Source: Ornithodoros turicata
Lineage: Eukaryota > Arthropoda > Arachnida > Ixodida > Argasidae
Assembly: GCF_037126465.1 (NCBI RefSeq)
Contig: NC_088201.1
Span: 997,001-1,061,000 of the forward strand
Direction of reading: 5' to 3'
Length of the DNA: 64,000 nucleotides
The position numbers were made by a program, and so were the translations under genes. The notes under the pieces are model-generated. The model was not told the origin of the DNA and did no database searches. It saw only the letters and a program-made list of their open reading frames with translations. Positions within the stretch are counted from its first letter, which is position 1. Each line of letters begins with the position of its first letter. This document shows, in pieces, positions 1-12,360 of the stretch.

Positions 1-2292
1 TTTCTCCCTGAATGCCGCATAAAAAATAATTCCTTCTAGAAAGGCCACAACTGGGTCCCCGTGGGACGTTTTTCTTGAGGGTGGCACTCCTCCCTACTCT
101 CATGACGGAATTTACTCCCCCAACAACATAACTTGTGCTTCGTAACCTTGTCAGACAGGATTTATCCATGAATGCCCCATAAAAAATATTTCCTTCAAGA
201 AAGGCCACAACTGGGTCCCCGTGGGACGTTTTTCTTGAGGGTGGCACTCCTCCCTACTCTCATGACGGAATTTACTCCCCCAACAACATAACTTGTGCTT
301 CGTAACCTTGTCAGACAGGATTTCTCCATGAATGCCGCATAAAAAATAATTCCTTCTAGAAAGGCCACAACTGGGTCCCCGTGGGACGTTTTTCTTGAGG
401 GTGGCACTCCTCCCTACTCTCATGACGGAATTTACTCCCCCAACACCATAACTTGTGCTTCGTAACCTTGTCAGACAGGATTTCTCCCTGAATGCCGCAT
501 AAAAAATAATTCCTTCTAGAAAGGCTACAACTGGGTCCCCGTGGGACGTTCTTCTTGAGGGTGGCACTCCTCCCTACTCTCATGACGGAATTTACTCCCC
601 CAACAACATAACTTGTGCTTCGTAACCTTGTCAGACAGGATTTATCCATGAATGCCGCATAAAAAATATTTCCTTCAAGAAAGGCCACAACTGGGTCCCC
701 GTGGGACGTTTTTCTTGAGGGTGGCACTCCTCCCTACTCTCATAACGGAATTTACTCCCCCAGCAACATAACTTGTGCTTCGTAACCTTGTCAGACAGGA
801 TTTCTCCCTGAATGCCGCATAAAAAATAATTCCTTCTAGAAAGGCTACAACTGGGTCCCCGTGGGACGTTTTTCTTGTCGGTGGCACTCCTCCCTACTCT
901 CATGACGGAATTTACTCCCCCAACACCATAACTTGTGCTTCGTAACCTTGTCAGACAGGATTTCTCCCTGAATGCCGCATAAAAAATAATTCCTTCTAGA
1001 AAGGCTACAACTAGGTCCCCGTGGGACGTTTATCTTGAGGGTGGCACTCCTCCCTACTCTCATGACGGAATTTACTCCCTCGATACCATAACTTGTGCTT
1101 CGTAACCTTGTCAGACAGGATTTCTCCCTGAATGCCGCATAAAAAATAATTCCTTCTAGAAAGGCCACAACTGGGTCCCCGTGGGACGTTTTTCTTGAGG
1201 GTGGCACTCCTCCCTACTCTCATGACGGAATTTACTCCCCCAACAACATAACTTGTGCTTCGTAACCTTGTCAGACAGGACTTCTCCCTGAATGCCGCAT
1301 AAAAAATATTTCCTTCTAGAAAGGCCAAAACTGGATCCCCGTGGGACGTTTTTCTTGAGGGTGGCGCTCCTCCCTACTCTCATAACGGAATTTACTCCCC
1401 CAAGAACATAACTTGTGCTTCGTAATCTTATCAGACAGGATTTCTCCCTGAATGCCGCATGAAAAATTATTTCCTTCTAGAATTCTTGAGGGTGGCGCTC
1501 CTCCCTACTCTCATGACGGAATTTACTCCCCCAACAACATAACTTGTGCTCCGTAACGTTGTCAGACAGGATTTCTCCCTGAATGCCGCATAAAAAATAT
1601 TTCCTTCTAGAAAGGCCACAACTGGATCCCCGTCGGACGTTTTTCTTGAGGGTGGCGCTCTCCCTTCTCTCATGACGGAATTTGCTCCTCCAACAACATA
1701 ACTTGTGCTTCGTAACCTTCTCAGACAGGATTTCTCCCTGAATGCCGCATAAAAAATATTTCCTTCAAAAAGGCCGCAACTGGATCCCCGTGGGACGTTT
1801 TTCTTGAGGGCGGCGCTCCTCCCTACTCTCATGGCGGAATTTACTCTCCCAACAACATAACTTGTGCTCCGTAACGTTGTCAGACAGGATTTCTCCCTGA
1901 ATGCCGCATAAAAAATATTTCCTTCTAGAAAGGCCACAACTGGATCCCCGTCGGACGTTTTTCTTGAGGGTGGCGCTCTCCCTTCTCTCATGACGGAATT
2001 TGCTCCTCCAACAACATAACTTGTGCTTCGTAACCTTCTCAGACAGGATTTCTCCCTGAATGCCGCATAAAAAATATTTCCTTCAAAAAGGCCGCAACTG
2101 GATCCCCGTGGGACGTTTTTCTTGAGGGTGGCGCTCCTCCCTACTCTCATGGCGGAATTTACTCCCCCAACAACATGACTTGTGCTTCGTAACCTTGTCA
2201 GACAGGATTTCTCCCTGAATTCCGAATATAAGAAATATTTCCTTCCAGAAAGGCCACAACTGGATCCCCGTGGGACGTTTTACTTGAGGGCG
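1..2292. repeat. ~160-bp tandem satellite, array 1
   Basis: Head-to-tail units start near 1, 161, 321, 481, 641, 801, 961, 1121, 1281 and 1441, so the period is 160 bp and the array begins left of the window. Units past 1441 are more diverged and slightly shorter (~157 bp). From about 1441 to 2190 a two-unit block of ~314 bp is repeated, giving a local higher-order structure. Long open frames here are by-products of a period that avoids stops; no coding signal is claimed. The array decays near 2292. Confidence 0.97.
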
Positions 2293-2554
2293 GATATCCC
2301 TTCACGGCGGCTTCTCCGCATTCCAAAATAAAAGCTTCTCGTTTTGCACTAACAAAAACTGTAGGCGAAAAATTCATAGGAAGATCGTTCCTTGATACAC
2401 GACAAGCGCGTTTACTTAGCAGTTTTTTTTTTTTTTTCTGCTTGCAGCAGCAGAGCGCCAGCGCCGCTCCGCGGCCAGAATTAGACTCGAGGAATCGAGA
2501 CCACGCTTTCTCAATTCTCAACGGTACGGCAGAGTTCGTTCTCCTTACTTCTCC

Positions 2555-2735
2555 TCCGTGGCTTTTACCGGTGTCCAGCGTTAGAGGCCATCTGGAGATC
2601 TGGACAACCAACTAGATGGCGTGTTTTCAAGGTTATTTTTCCACTTCTTCTCAGATGGAGGAGGCGGCGATTCCGACGGGCACCCGCAATTCCATTTTTT
2701 CTGGAGTGTGTGGCGTAGGCTTCATTCTTTAAAGG
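2555..2735 (+). repeat. Dispersed repeat R2, copy 1
   Basis: About 180 bp containing 'gccatctggagatctggaca' flanked by related sequence. It recurs at 6660-6835 and 26470-26640 on the plus strand and at 14620-14830 and 18790-19015 inverted. Non-coding. It could be a SINE or part of a larger element, since it often sits next to R1. Confidence 0.75.
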
Positions 2736-3440
2736 AGCTGTAAAGTGTAATATAGCCACAATATTTCAATGTACCATCATGTAGGACCTGGCTGTTTTAT
2801 CAAAGGTTCGGTTTAAACTGTTAACGGTTGTAACGTGTGAGTTCCGTGCCTGTGAGGCGATCTGCGCCATCTGTTGACCTTTCTCTCTCTCTCCGCCTCG
2901 TCTGCTCGCTGGTGTTTGCAAAACCTCGCATCCGAGTGATTTAAACGAATGACTGGTCTGCGTTCTTGTGTTCCGGAATACGCAAACCGTGCACCTTCGC
3001 AAGGAACAACAACAACAGATAAATTAATGATGATGAATGGGGAAATTCGCCACATGAGGTGCGGCCTACTACCCCAAGACACAATGGACAGGATGAGATG
3101 CGTCCTGATGATGAGATGATGAACGACGCTGAATAGGAGTCGATAGTCAGTGGAGTCAGCGAGACAACATCGAAAGAACGCTAGGCAAAAACACAACACA
3201 CACGACCAGCTCACTTTCGCCTCCCTCCACCGCTTACGCGGAGTTGAAGGGAAACTATTAGATTAGAATTACCCAGAAAGAAACAGTGAAGACTACGAAA
3301 GAACTCAGCACGTCGAGCTGGTGCATAAAAATTTCGAACCAAAAGGGTTGACCCACCAATTTGTAATCGTATTGAATGGGACATGCGAATGCTTGCCTAT
3401 ATCACATTTCAAAAGTTTGTAATTCGACAGTGTGTGTATT
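2736..3440 (+). repeat. Dispersed repeat R1, copy 1
   Basis: A ~700-bp non-coding repeat. Other copies lie at 26641-27395 (plus), 12361-12897 (minus, truncated) and 17596-18068 (minus, truncated). The same short open frame appears in several copies but carries no recognisable domain. In copies 1, 26641 and 12361 the distal end abuts the motif TGATGACAATACACA (read on the minus strand here). Class unknown; probably a non-autonomous element. Confidence 0.8.
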
Positions 3441-3535
3441 GTCATCAAGCTGGCGAACTACCTATGGAGGTATATAGTCCCCTTTGCACTGATACTAACT
3501 GCACGTTACAATCCCACAAGCTAAATAACAAACGG
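3441..3535 (-). mobile_element. 3' end of LINE family B, 5'-truncated
   Basis: The minus strand carries the family B 3' terminus: a stem-loop of the CTACCTCCATAGGTAG type and then the TGATGACAATACACA tail. Only about 95 bp of 3' UTR is present, consistent with a strongly 5'-truncated insertion. Confidence 0.7.
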
Positions 3536-3540
3536 CCGGT

Positions 3541-5136
3541 ATGCCAATAGGCCGGTATGCATCCGGATCACGTTTTCTGGACGGGTCCTTGCATTCTCCA
3601 GCAATTAATCACCTTAGGGCATTACGTCGCCGAGCAGAAAGAACGGCTCGTCGGACAGGGCAACTTACGAACATTGTGGAATACCGCCGGATGAAAGCTA
3701 AAGTAACACAGGAACTTAAGAAACAGGACAGGAAGCGTTGGCGTAAGTTTTATCACAATCTTTCACCGTTTGACCCGGCCACGAAGATCTGGCGGACAAT
3801 CCGATATCTGAAGGAGGCGCCCCCTCAAAGAATCCTCTCGCGGCCTTGGCTATCGTTAAGGGTGTAGACGAAAACACGCTAGCGACGGACTTCTTTGTGG
3901 TACTAAAGACACCGGCGGCCTCCACGACACCGCTACACCGCAGTTTTGTCCACAGTTTGACGGCTGAACTTCACCAAGGCTGGCCCCGTACACCGGAAGT
4001 TATGGACCGCGACTTCACACTAATCGAGCCAAAGGCAGCGTTGAAGCTTGTGAACGCCGGCTCGTCCCCGGGACCCGATAAAATCACCTATGCCGCACTG
4101 CGAAACCTTGACGGGCGGTCACTCCAAGCTCTCCTTCATGTGTATAATACGTCTTGGCAACAAGGATCTTTACCACCTACCTGGAAGGAGGCATTGGTTG
4201 CTCCCGTCTTGAAACCAGGCCAAATGCCACATCCTGCTTTCGCCCTGTGAGCCTGTCAAGCTGTATGGGAAAACTGATGGAGAGAATGGTTTTGCATCCC
4301 CTCGACTGGTGGTTCGAAAAACAACGTGCGTTCCCTCAAGAAATGGCTGGATTTCGTCGCCACCGAAGCTCCATGGATCCAGTTCTCGACCTAGTCTATA
4401 CAGTCCAACATGCTCGTGCCCATCGACGGATCGTCCTATCGGGTTTCCTCGACATCAAGCGTGCATGTGATACTGTCTCGCACATTTGTGTGCTGCACGC
4501 CTTGCGCTCGTTTGGGGTATCCGGTCGGCTCTTCATCTGGCTCCAAGACTTCCTTACGGACCGAACTGTCGCTGTACGTCCCAAGGCCAAAGCCCTCAGC
4601 ATCCTGCTCATCAAGGAGTCCCCCAAGGAAGTATTCTGAGTCCGACACTCTTTAATGTGGTGATGGCCGGCCTACAATCAGCAATTCCTCGCAAAGTGTC
4701 GTTTTCCGTGTATGCAGATGACGTCGCCCTTAGGACAGTAGGAAAATCACGCCCAGCCATACAGCGCCGCCTGCAGCTCGCTTTAAATAATGTACATTCG
4801 TACCTCACGCACCTTGGGATAAACCTTTCACCCGAAAAGTGCGAGCTCCCTTTCACGGGCAAAGCTATGACAAATTTCCCTCTTTGGGTTGGTGCCAAGA
4901 AGCTTGAGCCGGTACGCTTCCTTGGCGTGGTAATCGACTCGGACTTGCGCTGGGCTCGCCACCTTGCAGCGATGGCTCCCCGCAATTCAACATCTTTCTG
5001 GCTCAGGATGGGGCTGGTGAGGGCGACTGTACAGCCTTCCTATCCTGCACAGGATATCAACAACATCATTAAATACCCTTCGCTCCCTGTTTGCTCGAAG
5101 CCTTCGGCGCTGCCTCGGAGTTCCAAGAATGGCTAA
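3541..5136 (+). pseudogene. Reverse transcriptase of the I-type LINE, frameshifted
   Basis: RT blocks are visible in shifting frames: GSSPGPDKITYAALRNL near 4060, RPVSLSSCMGKLMERMV near 4240, FLDIKRACDTV near 4446, GVPQGSILSPTLFNVV near 4616 and YADDVALRT with the catalytic Asp pair near 4710. The first catalytic block reads F-L-D-I-K. Frame changes fall near 3850, 4230, 4620 and after 5000, so no single functional protein exists. Confidence 0.85.
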
Positions 5137-6320
5137 AACACGGCCAGTCCTGGCTGAAGCTGGTGAACTCCCGGTTGAGGTTCTACGTGAACGTGAAACG
5201 GCTCGGCACTTCCTACGTTTGTGTGCTCACATTCCCCGTCACGCGCTCCTCAGGAAGATTCGATACAGCCCTGAAAGCGGCTTCTATCGAGTAGCGACAC
5301 GCCAGACTCTCACTGGCTTCACAGCTAAGGACATTATACTGCCGGAAGCCCCCTGGTCTCTGCCGGTAACCTTGGGAAAGAAGAGATCAGGTCCAAGTCC
5401 TTCGAGCCCATTTTCATGCTCTGGTAGACGAGAAGTTTTCTACGTTTACGGCGGCATATACAGATGACGCATCCCGAAACAACAAGTCCGCCTCAGTATT
5501 CGTCACACCATCCGAATGCAAGGACGACGCCTTTCACATATCCAACCTTCTCAACAGCTGCGGAACTCTTCCTTTTCTTTCTACAACACATCGCTGATTT
5601 CACCCCGCGGGAATGGGAAGTCTCTAAATCTGCACTCCATCCGCACCCCTGGTCCCAGATGTGTTAATGGCTTACCACACTGTCTACGCAGCAGGCCACA
5701 GGCTAGTTCTCCAGTGGGGAATGAGCAGGCCGACAGCGCCGCAGAAGTAGCACTCTCGTATCGGAAACGGACCAGTATTGTTCTGCTGAGAGGAGACCGT
5801 CGTTCCATTCTGCGACGCCTCGTGACACCCCTGGCTTCGTGCCAATGGACAACCGACATTCTCCCCCCATGTGTTGAGCAGAGTTGATCCAACGTTCGCT
5901 TTCCCCATGCCACGAAACACCTCTCGTCAAGATCTCGATGTGGCCTTTACAGCTCAGTGGCGTTACCGCTTGAGACAAGTTGACTCTCCCACTTGCTGCC
6001 ACTGTGGTGCTCTAGAGGATCTGGAGCACATCCTTCTTCATTTCCCCCACTACCAACCTTCCCGAACCGCACTCTCCGAGTCTCTTAGTCAGTTGGCCCA
6101 TGCTCTCGCCCCTTCTCCCTATCGAAATTGCTTGGTCCCTCGCCCTATCTAGCCCAGCAACGCACTGCGCTCAAAGCTCTTTTGACATTCTGGACACCAT
6201 CGGACTTGGCTCATTATTTTATTCCCCACATCTCCACCAGCAATGGGGTAGAGTATCGCCTCTGGCCGATGAACCTCTCCACTCTCCGTCTCAAAATAAA
6301 GTTGTAGGACAACAACTCCA
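3541..6320 (+). mobile_element. Degraded I-type LINE (RT, RNase H, zinc knuckle)
   Basis: A 5'-truncated non-LTR retrotransposon with no endonuclease. In order it shows a connector, reverse transcriptase, an RNase H-like segment around 5450-5880, a C-terminal knuckle (CCHCGALEDLEHILLHF) near 5990-6060 and an AATAAA near 6296. An RNase H after RT is typical of the I group. At least four frameshifts break the pol frame, so it is inactive. A second fragment of the same family lies at 41990-42540. Confidence 0.85.
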
Positions 6321-6359
6321 CTCTGCATGCTAGAACATAGCATCCCTCGAGGCAAGCAT

Positions 6360-6659
6360 AGATTAAATACACGAGTCAAGGAGTTACCGATGACCCTCCA
6401 GAGTGTATTCGTATTGTCAACTGTAGGATGGGACAAGCGAAAGCTTGCCGAAAGTTACCGATTACCCAAATATATGTATTGGCACCATGGTGGAAGACCA
6501 ACCATGATGCAGGTAGTTTACAGTGTATTGTCATCAAGCAGTCGTATTGCCAACTGTAGGATGAGACAAACGAAAGCTTGCAGTCTACAACCACGGCAAT
6601 CGCCGCCAGCCATAATGGAACGCCAACAGTTTATCGGGTCAACAACTACCGATAACTGT
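6360..6659 (+). repeat. Patchwork of short dispersed-repeat tails
   Basis: Contains two copies of a segment around CCAACTGTAGGATG and a segment around TGTATTGGCACCATGGTGG. Related pieces occur near 27300 and 12400 (first) and 23780 and 26170 (second). No gene. Probably the ends of nested, truncated elements. Confidence 0.5.
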
Positions 6660-6835
6660 AAATGACGTATCATCATTTGTCAGCATATGCTTTTGCCGGT
6701 GTCCAGTGTCAGAGCGCCATCTGGAGATCTGGACAACAAACTAGATGTCAGGCTTCTTTTTCCACTTCTCAGATGGAGCAGGCCGTGATTCTGACGGCCA
6801 CCATTTGGTCTGGAGTGTGTGGCATAGGCTAAGAA
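6660..6835 (+). repeat. Dispersed repeat R2, copy 2
   Basis: Near-copy of 2555-2735, including the 'tttgccggtgtccagtgtc' segment. It is followed directly by a truncated R3 element. Confidence 0.75.
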
Positions 6836-6838
6836 ACA

Positions 6839-7140
6839 GGTATTCAAGGTGCACTTGTGATACGTTGCTGAAGATAAACATTTTCCAAAAACTGTTGTCG
6901 CAAAAAAACTAAATGATGGCTCCAAACCGACCCAATATTCACTGCACTCGTTCGCGCTCATGCCCCGCCTTGCGATGCCCAGGCGACAATAGCCACACGT
7001 CATTTGACGTCGCACACCGTCAACCGTTCAAAATGCCGGACGTGTTGTAATATCGGGAAGTTAGGTGGATTCTAAACGTCTTGCCGCTGGTCAATCCCAA
7101 GGTAGCCAAATCAAACCGTACCAAAATCCCGCAATGTTGC
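6839..7140 (+). mobile_element. Truncated R3 non-autonomous element
   Basis: Similar, in opposite orientation, to the right half of the R3 copy at 18069-18790, and to 55850-56427. One end shows the AAGGTGCACT terminus; the other end is lost where SINE-like sequence begins near 7140. No coding capacity. Confidence 0.65.
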
Positions 7141-7302
7141 AAACAAGCTGATGTTCTGTGGCTGGAACAACATAGAAGGGACCAATACATACAAAGCCTC
7201 AAAATGCCTAAGAAATTAACGATGAAAGATGCAAGTCAGTGAAAAGGTTAGCCAGCTGTAGGACTCGAACCCACATCTTCTGGTGGTGAAAACTGCTCGC
7301 CA
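7140..7302 (-). mobile_element. tRNA-derived SINE fragment
   Basis: On the minus strand this has the tRNA-like B-box half followed by the family tail (aaccttttca, then ctttcat... and the GGCTGGAACAACATAGA segment). The tRNA head is cut off where the long-inverted-repeat element at 7304 begins. Same family as 47055-47335 and 48895-49500. Confidence 0.7.
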
Positions 7303-7303
7303 C

Positions 7304-8102
7304 GACCATGGAGGAAGGAAAACACAAGGAGCGGCTCTTCGCTCCAGACTAGCGTAGCCACCCTCAAGCGGTCGCTCGAGTCAAAATCGCCATTGCTTCC
7401 TGTCCACCACGTGATCCCGGTTTTGCAAGGCTTTGTTTCTCGCGCTGCTCTCCGTATGATTTAGCTTTCTGAAAGTAATTTGTTGTGGAAATGTGAGCAC
7501 AGTCGTAGAAACGACGTATGGTAATGTGTTCCTGTCCCGGCTGCGGCTCTCCTTGAACTGTAAGCAGCTCTGTCACGGGAACGCGTTTTGTTCGTCAGTA
7601 CACGGTGAGTCGTTTTAGTCGCCCGTGTGTGTTCGAGACACCTTGAATTGTTCATTTGGGACCTCAAACTGTGCCGCAGATTCATTTCATATCTTCTGTT
7701 GTTGTACAAATCTGATTAATGGTATTTTGCGTACAGCATTCTTTACCACTTAATCAAAGAATGTACATACGTTGGAAGTAACCGTTGCCACACGTGATGT
7801 TTCCGGTCCCGCGTACTCCTTTTGCGTTCTGTACACTATGGCTGGTCTTCTAATAGAACAGTAAACATTCGAACACACAGAAATAAAGTGCAAGCACGCG
7901 TTCAACGTAATACTGCCATCTGAACTGTGACAAAACTACAGCTCGCGTCGTCTGCTCTGCTGGCGCCATGCTGTCTGGAGAGTCACGTGAGCGGTCACGT
8001 GGTAGACAGGAGCGTCCCAGAATGCAGTGCGACGCCGGCTACGCTCGTCCCGATAGAAAACTGTCGGAGGGGCCGCTCCTTGTGTTTCCTTCCTCCATGG
8101 TC
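7304..8102. mobile_element. Element with ~110-bp imperfect terminal inverted repeats
   Basis: The left end (gaccatggaggaagg..., through about 7415) is the inverted counterpart of the right end (about 7995-8102, ...ccttcctccatggtc). Matching blocks include the gccgctccttgtgtt segment, the gtggctacg segment and the cacgtggt segment. Nothing in the ~580-bp centre resembles a transposase. It is best read as a non-autonomous DNA transposon of unknown superfamily inserted in a SINE. Confidence 0.6.
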
Positions 8103-8519
8103 AAGACCACTGACGAGAAATTTCGACCGTGTTTCGTGACCGTGTTTCGAAAAGATGTCTCGTGTCTCGAAAAGATGTGTAGGACGCTCACGAGGACCAT
8201 TCATTCTACACAGAGCTCGTGGAACAAAGCGGTATTTAACGTTTCTGTAAATCTCTTGCAACAGCATCGCAGACTTCCCTCACGGCGTCTTTGGAGAGGC
8301 GGAACTTTGCACTGAATTGTTCTTCGCTTAATGCACTGAAAGCATCACGATGCCGGCGAAACACACGTACGAGACCTTTCTTCTTCGCAAACAACTTGAT
8401 CAGCGAGGAACAAGTATAGGTCGGCCACGCTTATGGCGGCATCCGAGCTCCGTGACGAGAAATTGAACGCCGGCACGCTGTCACCGCTCCGTGATGACCT
8501 CCTCTCCGCGCTGTGGCGG
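8103..8519. other. No recognisable feature
   Basis: About 400 bp of unassigned sequence with a local duplication of 'tcgaaaagatgt' near 8145-8180. No gene or known repeat seen. Confidence 0.5.
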
Positions 8520-9310
8520 CGTGGCCGGCACAGCTCTCCGCTCTCCTGCTTGATGACAATACACAGCTATCCGGGAGTTGGAGTCTGGTCCCCCAGTTCC
8601 TTCGGTGCCGACGAAGCTGTCTTGGCGTCGAATCACGGCGGGCTGGCTAGATGCCCGCCGCGCCAGTCTTCAGTGGAAGTTGGCCCACGACGTTCTTCCT
8701 CTTCGCGAGCGACTACACCGTTTTCACATCTCTCGCTCTGACGGTTGCCCGTCTTGCGGGATGTGTGAAACCGCAGAGCACTGTTTCAGGCGTTGTCGTG
8801 TTCCTCTTTTGCTGTAGCGCAGAGTAACCCAGATATTTCAACTGTCGACTGTCGCCTGGGCCACCGTACAGTTCCTGGAACCGTTGCAGCTGTTCCGGGC
8901 GTTCAGATCAACTTTCAGATTTGGATCCGTCGTTGCCGGCTGGCTTTCAGTGGCCCAGACTTCGGAGACGCAGCTATATTTCAGGCTGTCAGGGCAGGGC
9001 TTCGTAGCCACATTGTCCTTGAGCAAGCACTGTATGGTCTTGTGGAGTGCTCTCGCCGCTGGCTGACGTCTACTCGTCTTTTCCGCCACGTTCAGGGTGA
9101 GTGGCAAATCATGTTCTAGCCAGCTCGCTAGGACCGTACTGCACTCTGCAGCGGCTCTCCCGTGTTTGGATTGTTCGCTTGGTATGGTCAGTACGAAAAG
9201 CAAACTCTCCGAGAGAGTGTTGTTATCTAGCTTGTAGGACTGTAACGTAAAGTTAGTGTCTGTCCAAAGGGGACTACCTCCATAGGTGGCTCTCCTGCTT
9301 AATGACAATA
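8520..9310 (+). mobile_element. LINE family B, copy 1 (C-terminal zinc-finger region and 3' UTR)
   Basis: A 5'-truncated Tx1/L1-like LINE. The C-terminal segment reads WRRITAGWLDARRASLQWKL, then a zinc knuckle CPSCGMCETAEHCFRRC, then INFQIWIRRCRLAF. Frameshifts and a stop near 8815 break the frame. The 3' UTR ends with the stem-loop and TGATGACAATACAC tail near 9290-9330. The same 5' junction recurs in the minus copy at 23800-24640. Confidence 0.85.
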
Positions 9311-9480
9311 CACGCGCTTGATGACAATACACACACACTGGATTGTTCGCATGGTATGGCCCGTACAAACAGCAATCTCCCTTAGGAGCGTTATTATCCT
9401 GCGTTTCAGTATAGTGCGATACTAGTGTTCCTGTTCGTGTGCCTACCTCCATAGGTAGCTCTCATGCTTGATGACAATAC
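9311..9480 (+). mobile_element. LINE family B 3' UTR fragment
   Basis: Another 3' end with the GGTATGGCCCGTA segment, the stem-loop near 9448 and the GATGACAATACACA tail ending near 9483. Only the last ~170 bp of the element is present, directly after copy 1. Confidence 0.7.
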
Positions 9481-10745
9481 ACAGTCGGAGTCTGAACAGG
9501 GTCAGGGTCAAATCTGTAGGCCTGCCCTTTACTTTCCGTGCCCGTTTACTGGCCTCTTGGTACTCCAGCCGTCTGTGGTTCCTCGCCGCTGTATGTCTGC
9601 CACCTACAGTCATTCGGGTCTTGTGGGCTGCTTCAATTGAATGGGTCAGGAGGTCACAGCTGTATCTCACGCGTGATCCGGGCGATGTCTAGCACTGCAG
9701 ATCCGGGCTCTCTTTCAGCCACTTCACAGTCCTCATCATCCAGCGTGCGCTTTCGTGCTCTATTTCGTCGGTCCATGCTGTCCGGTGGTTCACTGATATC
9801 ACTCACAGCCGTCCGAGAGCACAAGTTCCCCTTTTCACAGCTTGCATAGCTGCCGTCAGACGCGAGATGTCTCCGGACGCTGACGTCTCTCTTTGGGAAG
9901 CCAGGGATTTCGACGCCGCGCTCATGGAGGTGCTGCTGGTTCCCTCCCTGCCTGGTGCCGTGGGTGGTCCTTCCGGGAGCGCCTGGCGACGTATCACGGC
10001 TGGTTGGTTGGGCGCTCGTCGAGCGAGTCTCCAGTGGAAGCTGGCTTATGGTGTCCTGCCGCTCCGTGAACGTTTGCACCGCTTCCATATTTGTCGCACG
10101 GATCGCTGTCCGTCTTGTGGCATCTCGGAGTCGGCAGAGCACTACTTCCTTCAGTGCCAGATTCCGCTGCTCATGTGGAGCAGAGTGGTGGTTGTTTTAC
10201 ATCTTCCGGGTGTCGAATGGGCCACTGTAAGGTTCATGGAACCGTTGCAGCAAGGGACCGGAAACATTTGGCATGTCTGATTGCGGAAATAAATTTCCAA
10301 ATTTGGATACGCCGGTGCCGGTTATCCTTCGGTGGCCCTGACTGCGGAAGTTTAGGTCTGTTTCAGGCAGTTCGTACTGGACTACGGGCGCTGATCACAA
10401 GGCCCAGTCGAGTGCTCCACTCGCATCTTCCGCTATGATCAGGGTAAGTGGCACATTCTATTCTAGCCAGTTTGCTAGACTTGTACTGTCCTCCGTCGCG
10501 ACTCTCCCGTATATCATGGATGGTTCGCATGGTATGGCCCGTAGCAGCAATCTCCCTTAGGAGCGTTGTTATCCTGCGTTTCAGCATAGTGCGATACTGG
10601 TGTTCCTGTTCGTGTAAAGGAGCCTACCTCCATAGGTAGCTCTCCTGCTTGATGACAATACACTTCAGTTTCGTAGCTCTCGCCTGCCCCTGTGGCCGGC
10701 CTTCCATTTGATGCCAATACACTCCTGCTTGATGACAATACATCT
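9481..10745 (+). mobile_element. LINE family B, copy 2
   Basis: Begins in the RT thumb region (GLPFTFRARLLASWYSSRLW), has an internal deletion near 9670-9880, then the C-terminal segment WRRITAGWLGARRASLQWKL with knuckle CPSCGISESAEHYFLQC. The 3' UTR has the stem-loop near 10625 and three tail repeats (TGATGCCAATACA / TGATGACAATACA) to 10742. Pseudogenic. Confidence 0.85.
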
Positions 10746-12360
10746 TTGTCTAATTCATTTCATTGTGTCGCTGGCGGCCTCTCGTCCACCTTTGATGTAA
10801 CATGATCGCCATCAACCCTCTACTCGAGAGACTGTGCTCGCTTTCTGTTACGTTGGCGCGGCCCAATGGATGCCCTCCACATATTTTTGCGTTCGCGGAC
10901 GACCTCTCTGTGATCCTTTCTCGCGAGTGTTCCCTGGGGCCTGTTTTGAAGGCGTTTGAAGATCACGGAGCTGTTTCATGGGTAAGACTGAATGATCAAA
11001 GAGTGCAGCACTGTTTTTGAACCTCCAGCCTTCCTGCGAGGCCTCTTTGCGTGTTTCAATGAGACCAGACGTCAAAATTCGTAATGTGACTTTTGATTGC
11101 AGTGGCACATCTAGTAAATTGACCACGTGTGTTTAATGGTTGCAGAGCTCTGCGGCAGCTTAAGTTCGTTGATTTGCCCATCGCTTTTCGCGCTCACCTG
11201 CTAGTGGCCTGGTACTATACAGTCGCTTGTGGTTCCTAGGCGTCGTTGCCACGCCGCCACCACTAATCCGTACTGCCATCACCAGGCAAGCGTTCCGTTT
11301 TCTCTGGGGCGGTTCGATGGAGTGGGTCGCGAGATCCCGCTTGCACCGTTTAGCCATGCTCGACAAGTGATTTGCACTTCAGTCGCGCGTTTATTTCGAA
11401 GCACACTCCCGAACACCCAGCGTGCGCATTAGTGCAGTACTCTTTGAGATGCGCCACCAGGTGGTTCATTGAAAGCCCTAGGTTTCGGCCAAGGTCCCAA
11501 GTCCTGCCTCATCAATATAGTAACTGCGTTGATGTTGTAAGACGTTTACGACTCCTGACGCTGACATACAGTTATGGGCCGTCAGCGATTTTTATACAGC
11601 TACCAAGGAGTTGCAGTCTGGTCCCGCAGTCCCTTCGGTGCCGACGTCTTGGCGTCGAATCACTGCGGGCTGTCTAGATGTCCGCCGCGCCAGTCTTCAG
11701 TGGAAGCTTGCCCACGATGTTCTTGCTCTTCGCGAGCGCCGTTTTCATATTTCTCGTTCTGACGGTTGCCCGTCTCGCGGGACGTGTGAAACGGCCGAGC
11801 TCTGTTTTAGGCGTTGTCACGTTCCTCTTTTGCTGTTTCGCAGGTTACCTCAAGTATTTCAGCTCTCGACTGTCTCCTGGGCCAGCGTGCGGTTCCTAGA
11901 ACCGTTGCTGGTTCCGCGCACCCAGCGGAAACAATTGGCTTTGTTAATTCCGGAGATAAACTTTCAAATTTGGATCCGTCGTTGCCGGTTGGCTTTCGCT
12001 GGCCCAGACTGAGACGCAGCTATATTTCAGGCTGTCAGGGCAGGTCTTCGTAGCCACATCGCCCGTGCAGACGCACTGTAAGGCCTTCTGGAATGCTCTC
12101 GCCGCTGGCTGACGTCTAGTCGACTTTTCCGTCACGCTCAGGGTGAGTGGCAATTAAGTCATGTTCTAGCCAGCTTGCTAGGACTATACTGTTCCGCAGT
12201 GACTCCCCCGTGTTTGGATTGCTCGCATGGTGTGGGCAGTAGGAAAAGCAAACTCTCCTGGAGGGTGTTGTTATCTCGCTTGTGGGATTGTAACGTACAG
12301 TTAGTATCAGTGCAAAGGAGACTAGCTCCATAGGTAGTTCGCCTGCTTGATGACAATACA
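10746..12360 (+). mobile_element. LINE family B, copy 3
   Basis: Contains an RT palm remnant (IAINPLLERL... and FAFADDLSVILS near 10890, with the catalytic Asp pair), a decayed thumb region to ~11480, the C-terminal region from 11590 (WRRITAGCLDVRRASLQWKL) and a 3' UTR ending with stem-loop and tail at 12330-12362. Several frameshifts. Confidence 0.85.

Noticed and set aside
151..2150. Long open frames (up to 227 codons) on the minus strand
   Set aside because: They lie entirely in the 160-bp satellite and repeat the same peptide each unit; a by-product of a stop-poor period.
1..2292. CRISPR array
   Set aside because: The tandem units are contiguous 160-bp satellite copies with no short repeat/spacer structure, in a eukaryotic genome.
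2766..3002. A short frame conserved in several places (2766, 12807, 26685)
   Set aside because: All are within copies of the non-coding repeat R1; conservation reflects repeat copying, and frames break in other copies.
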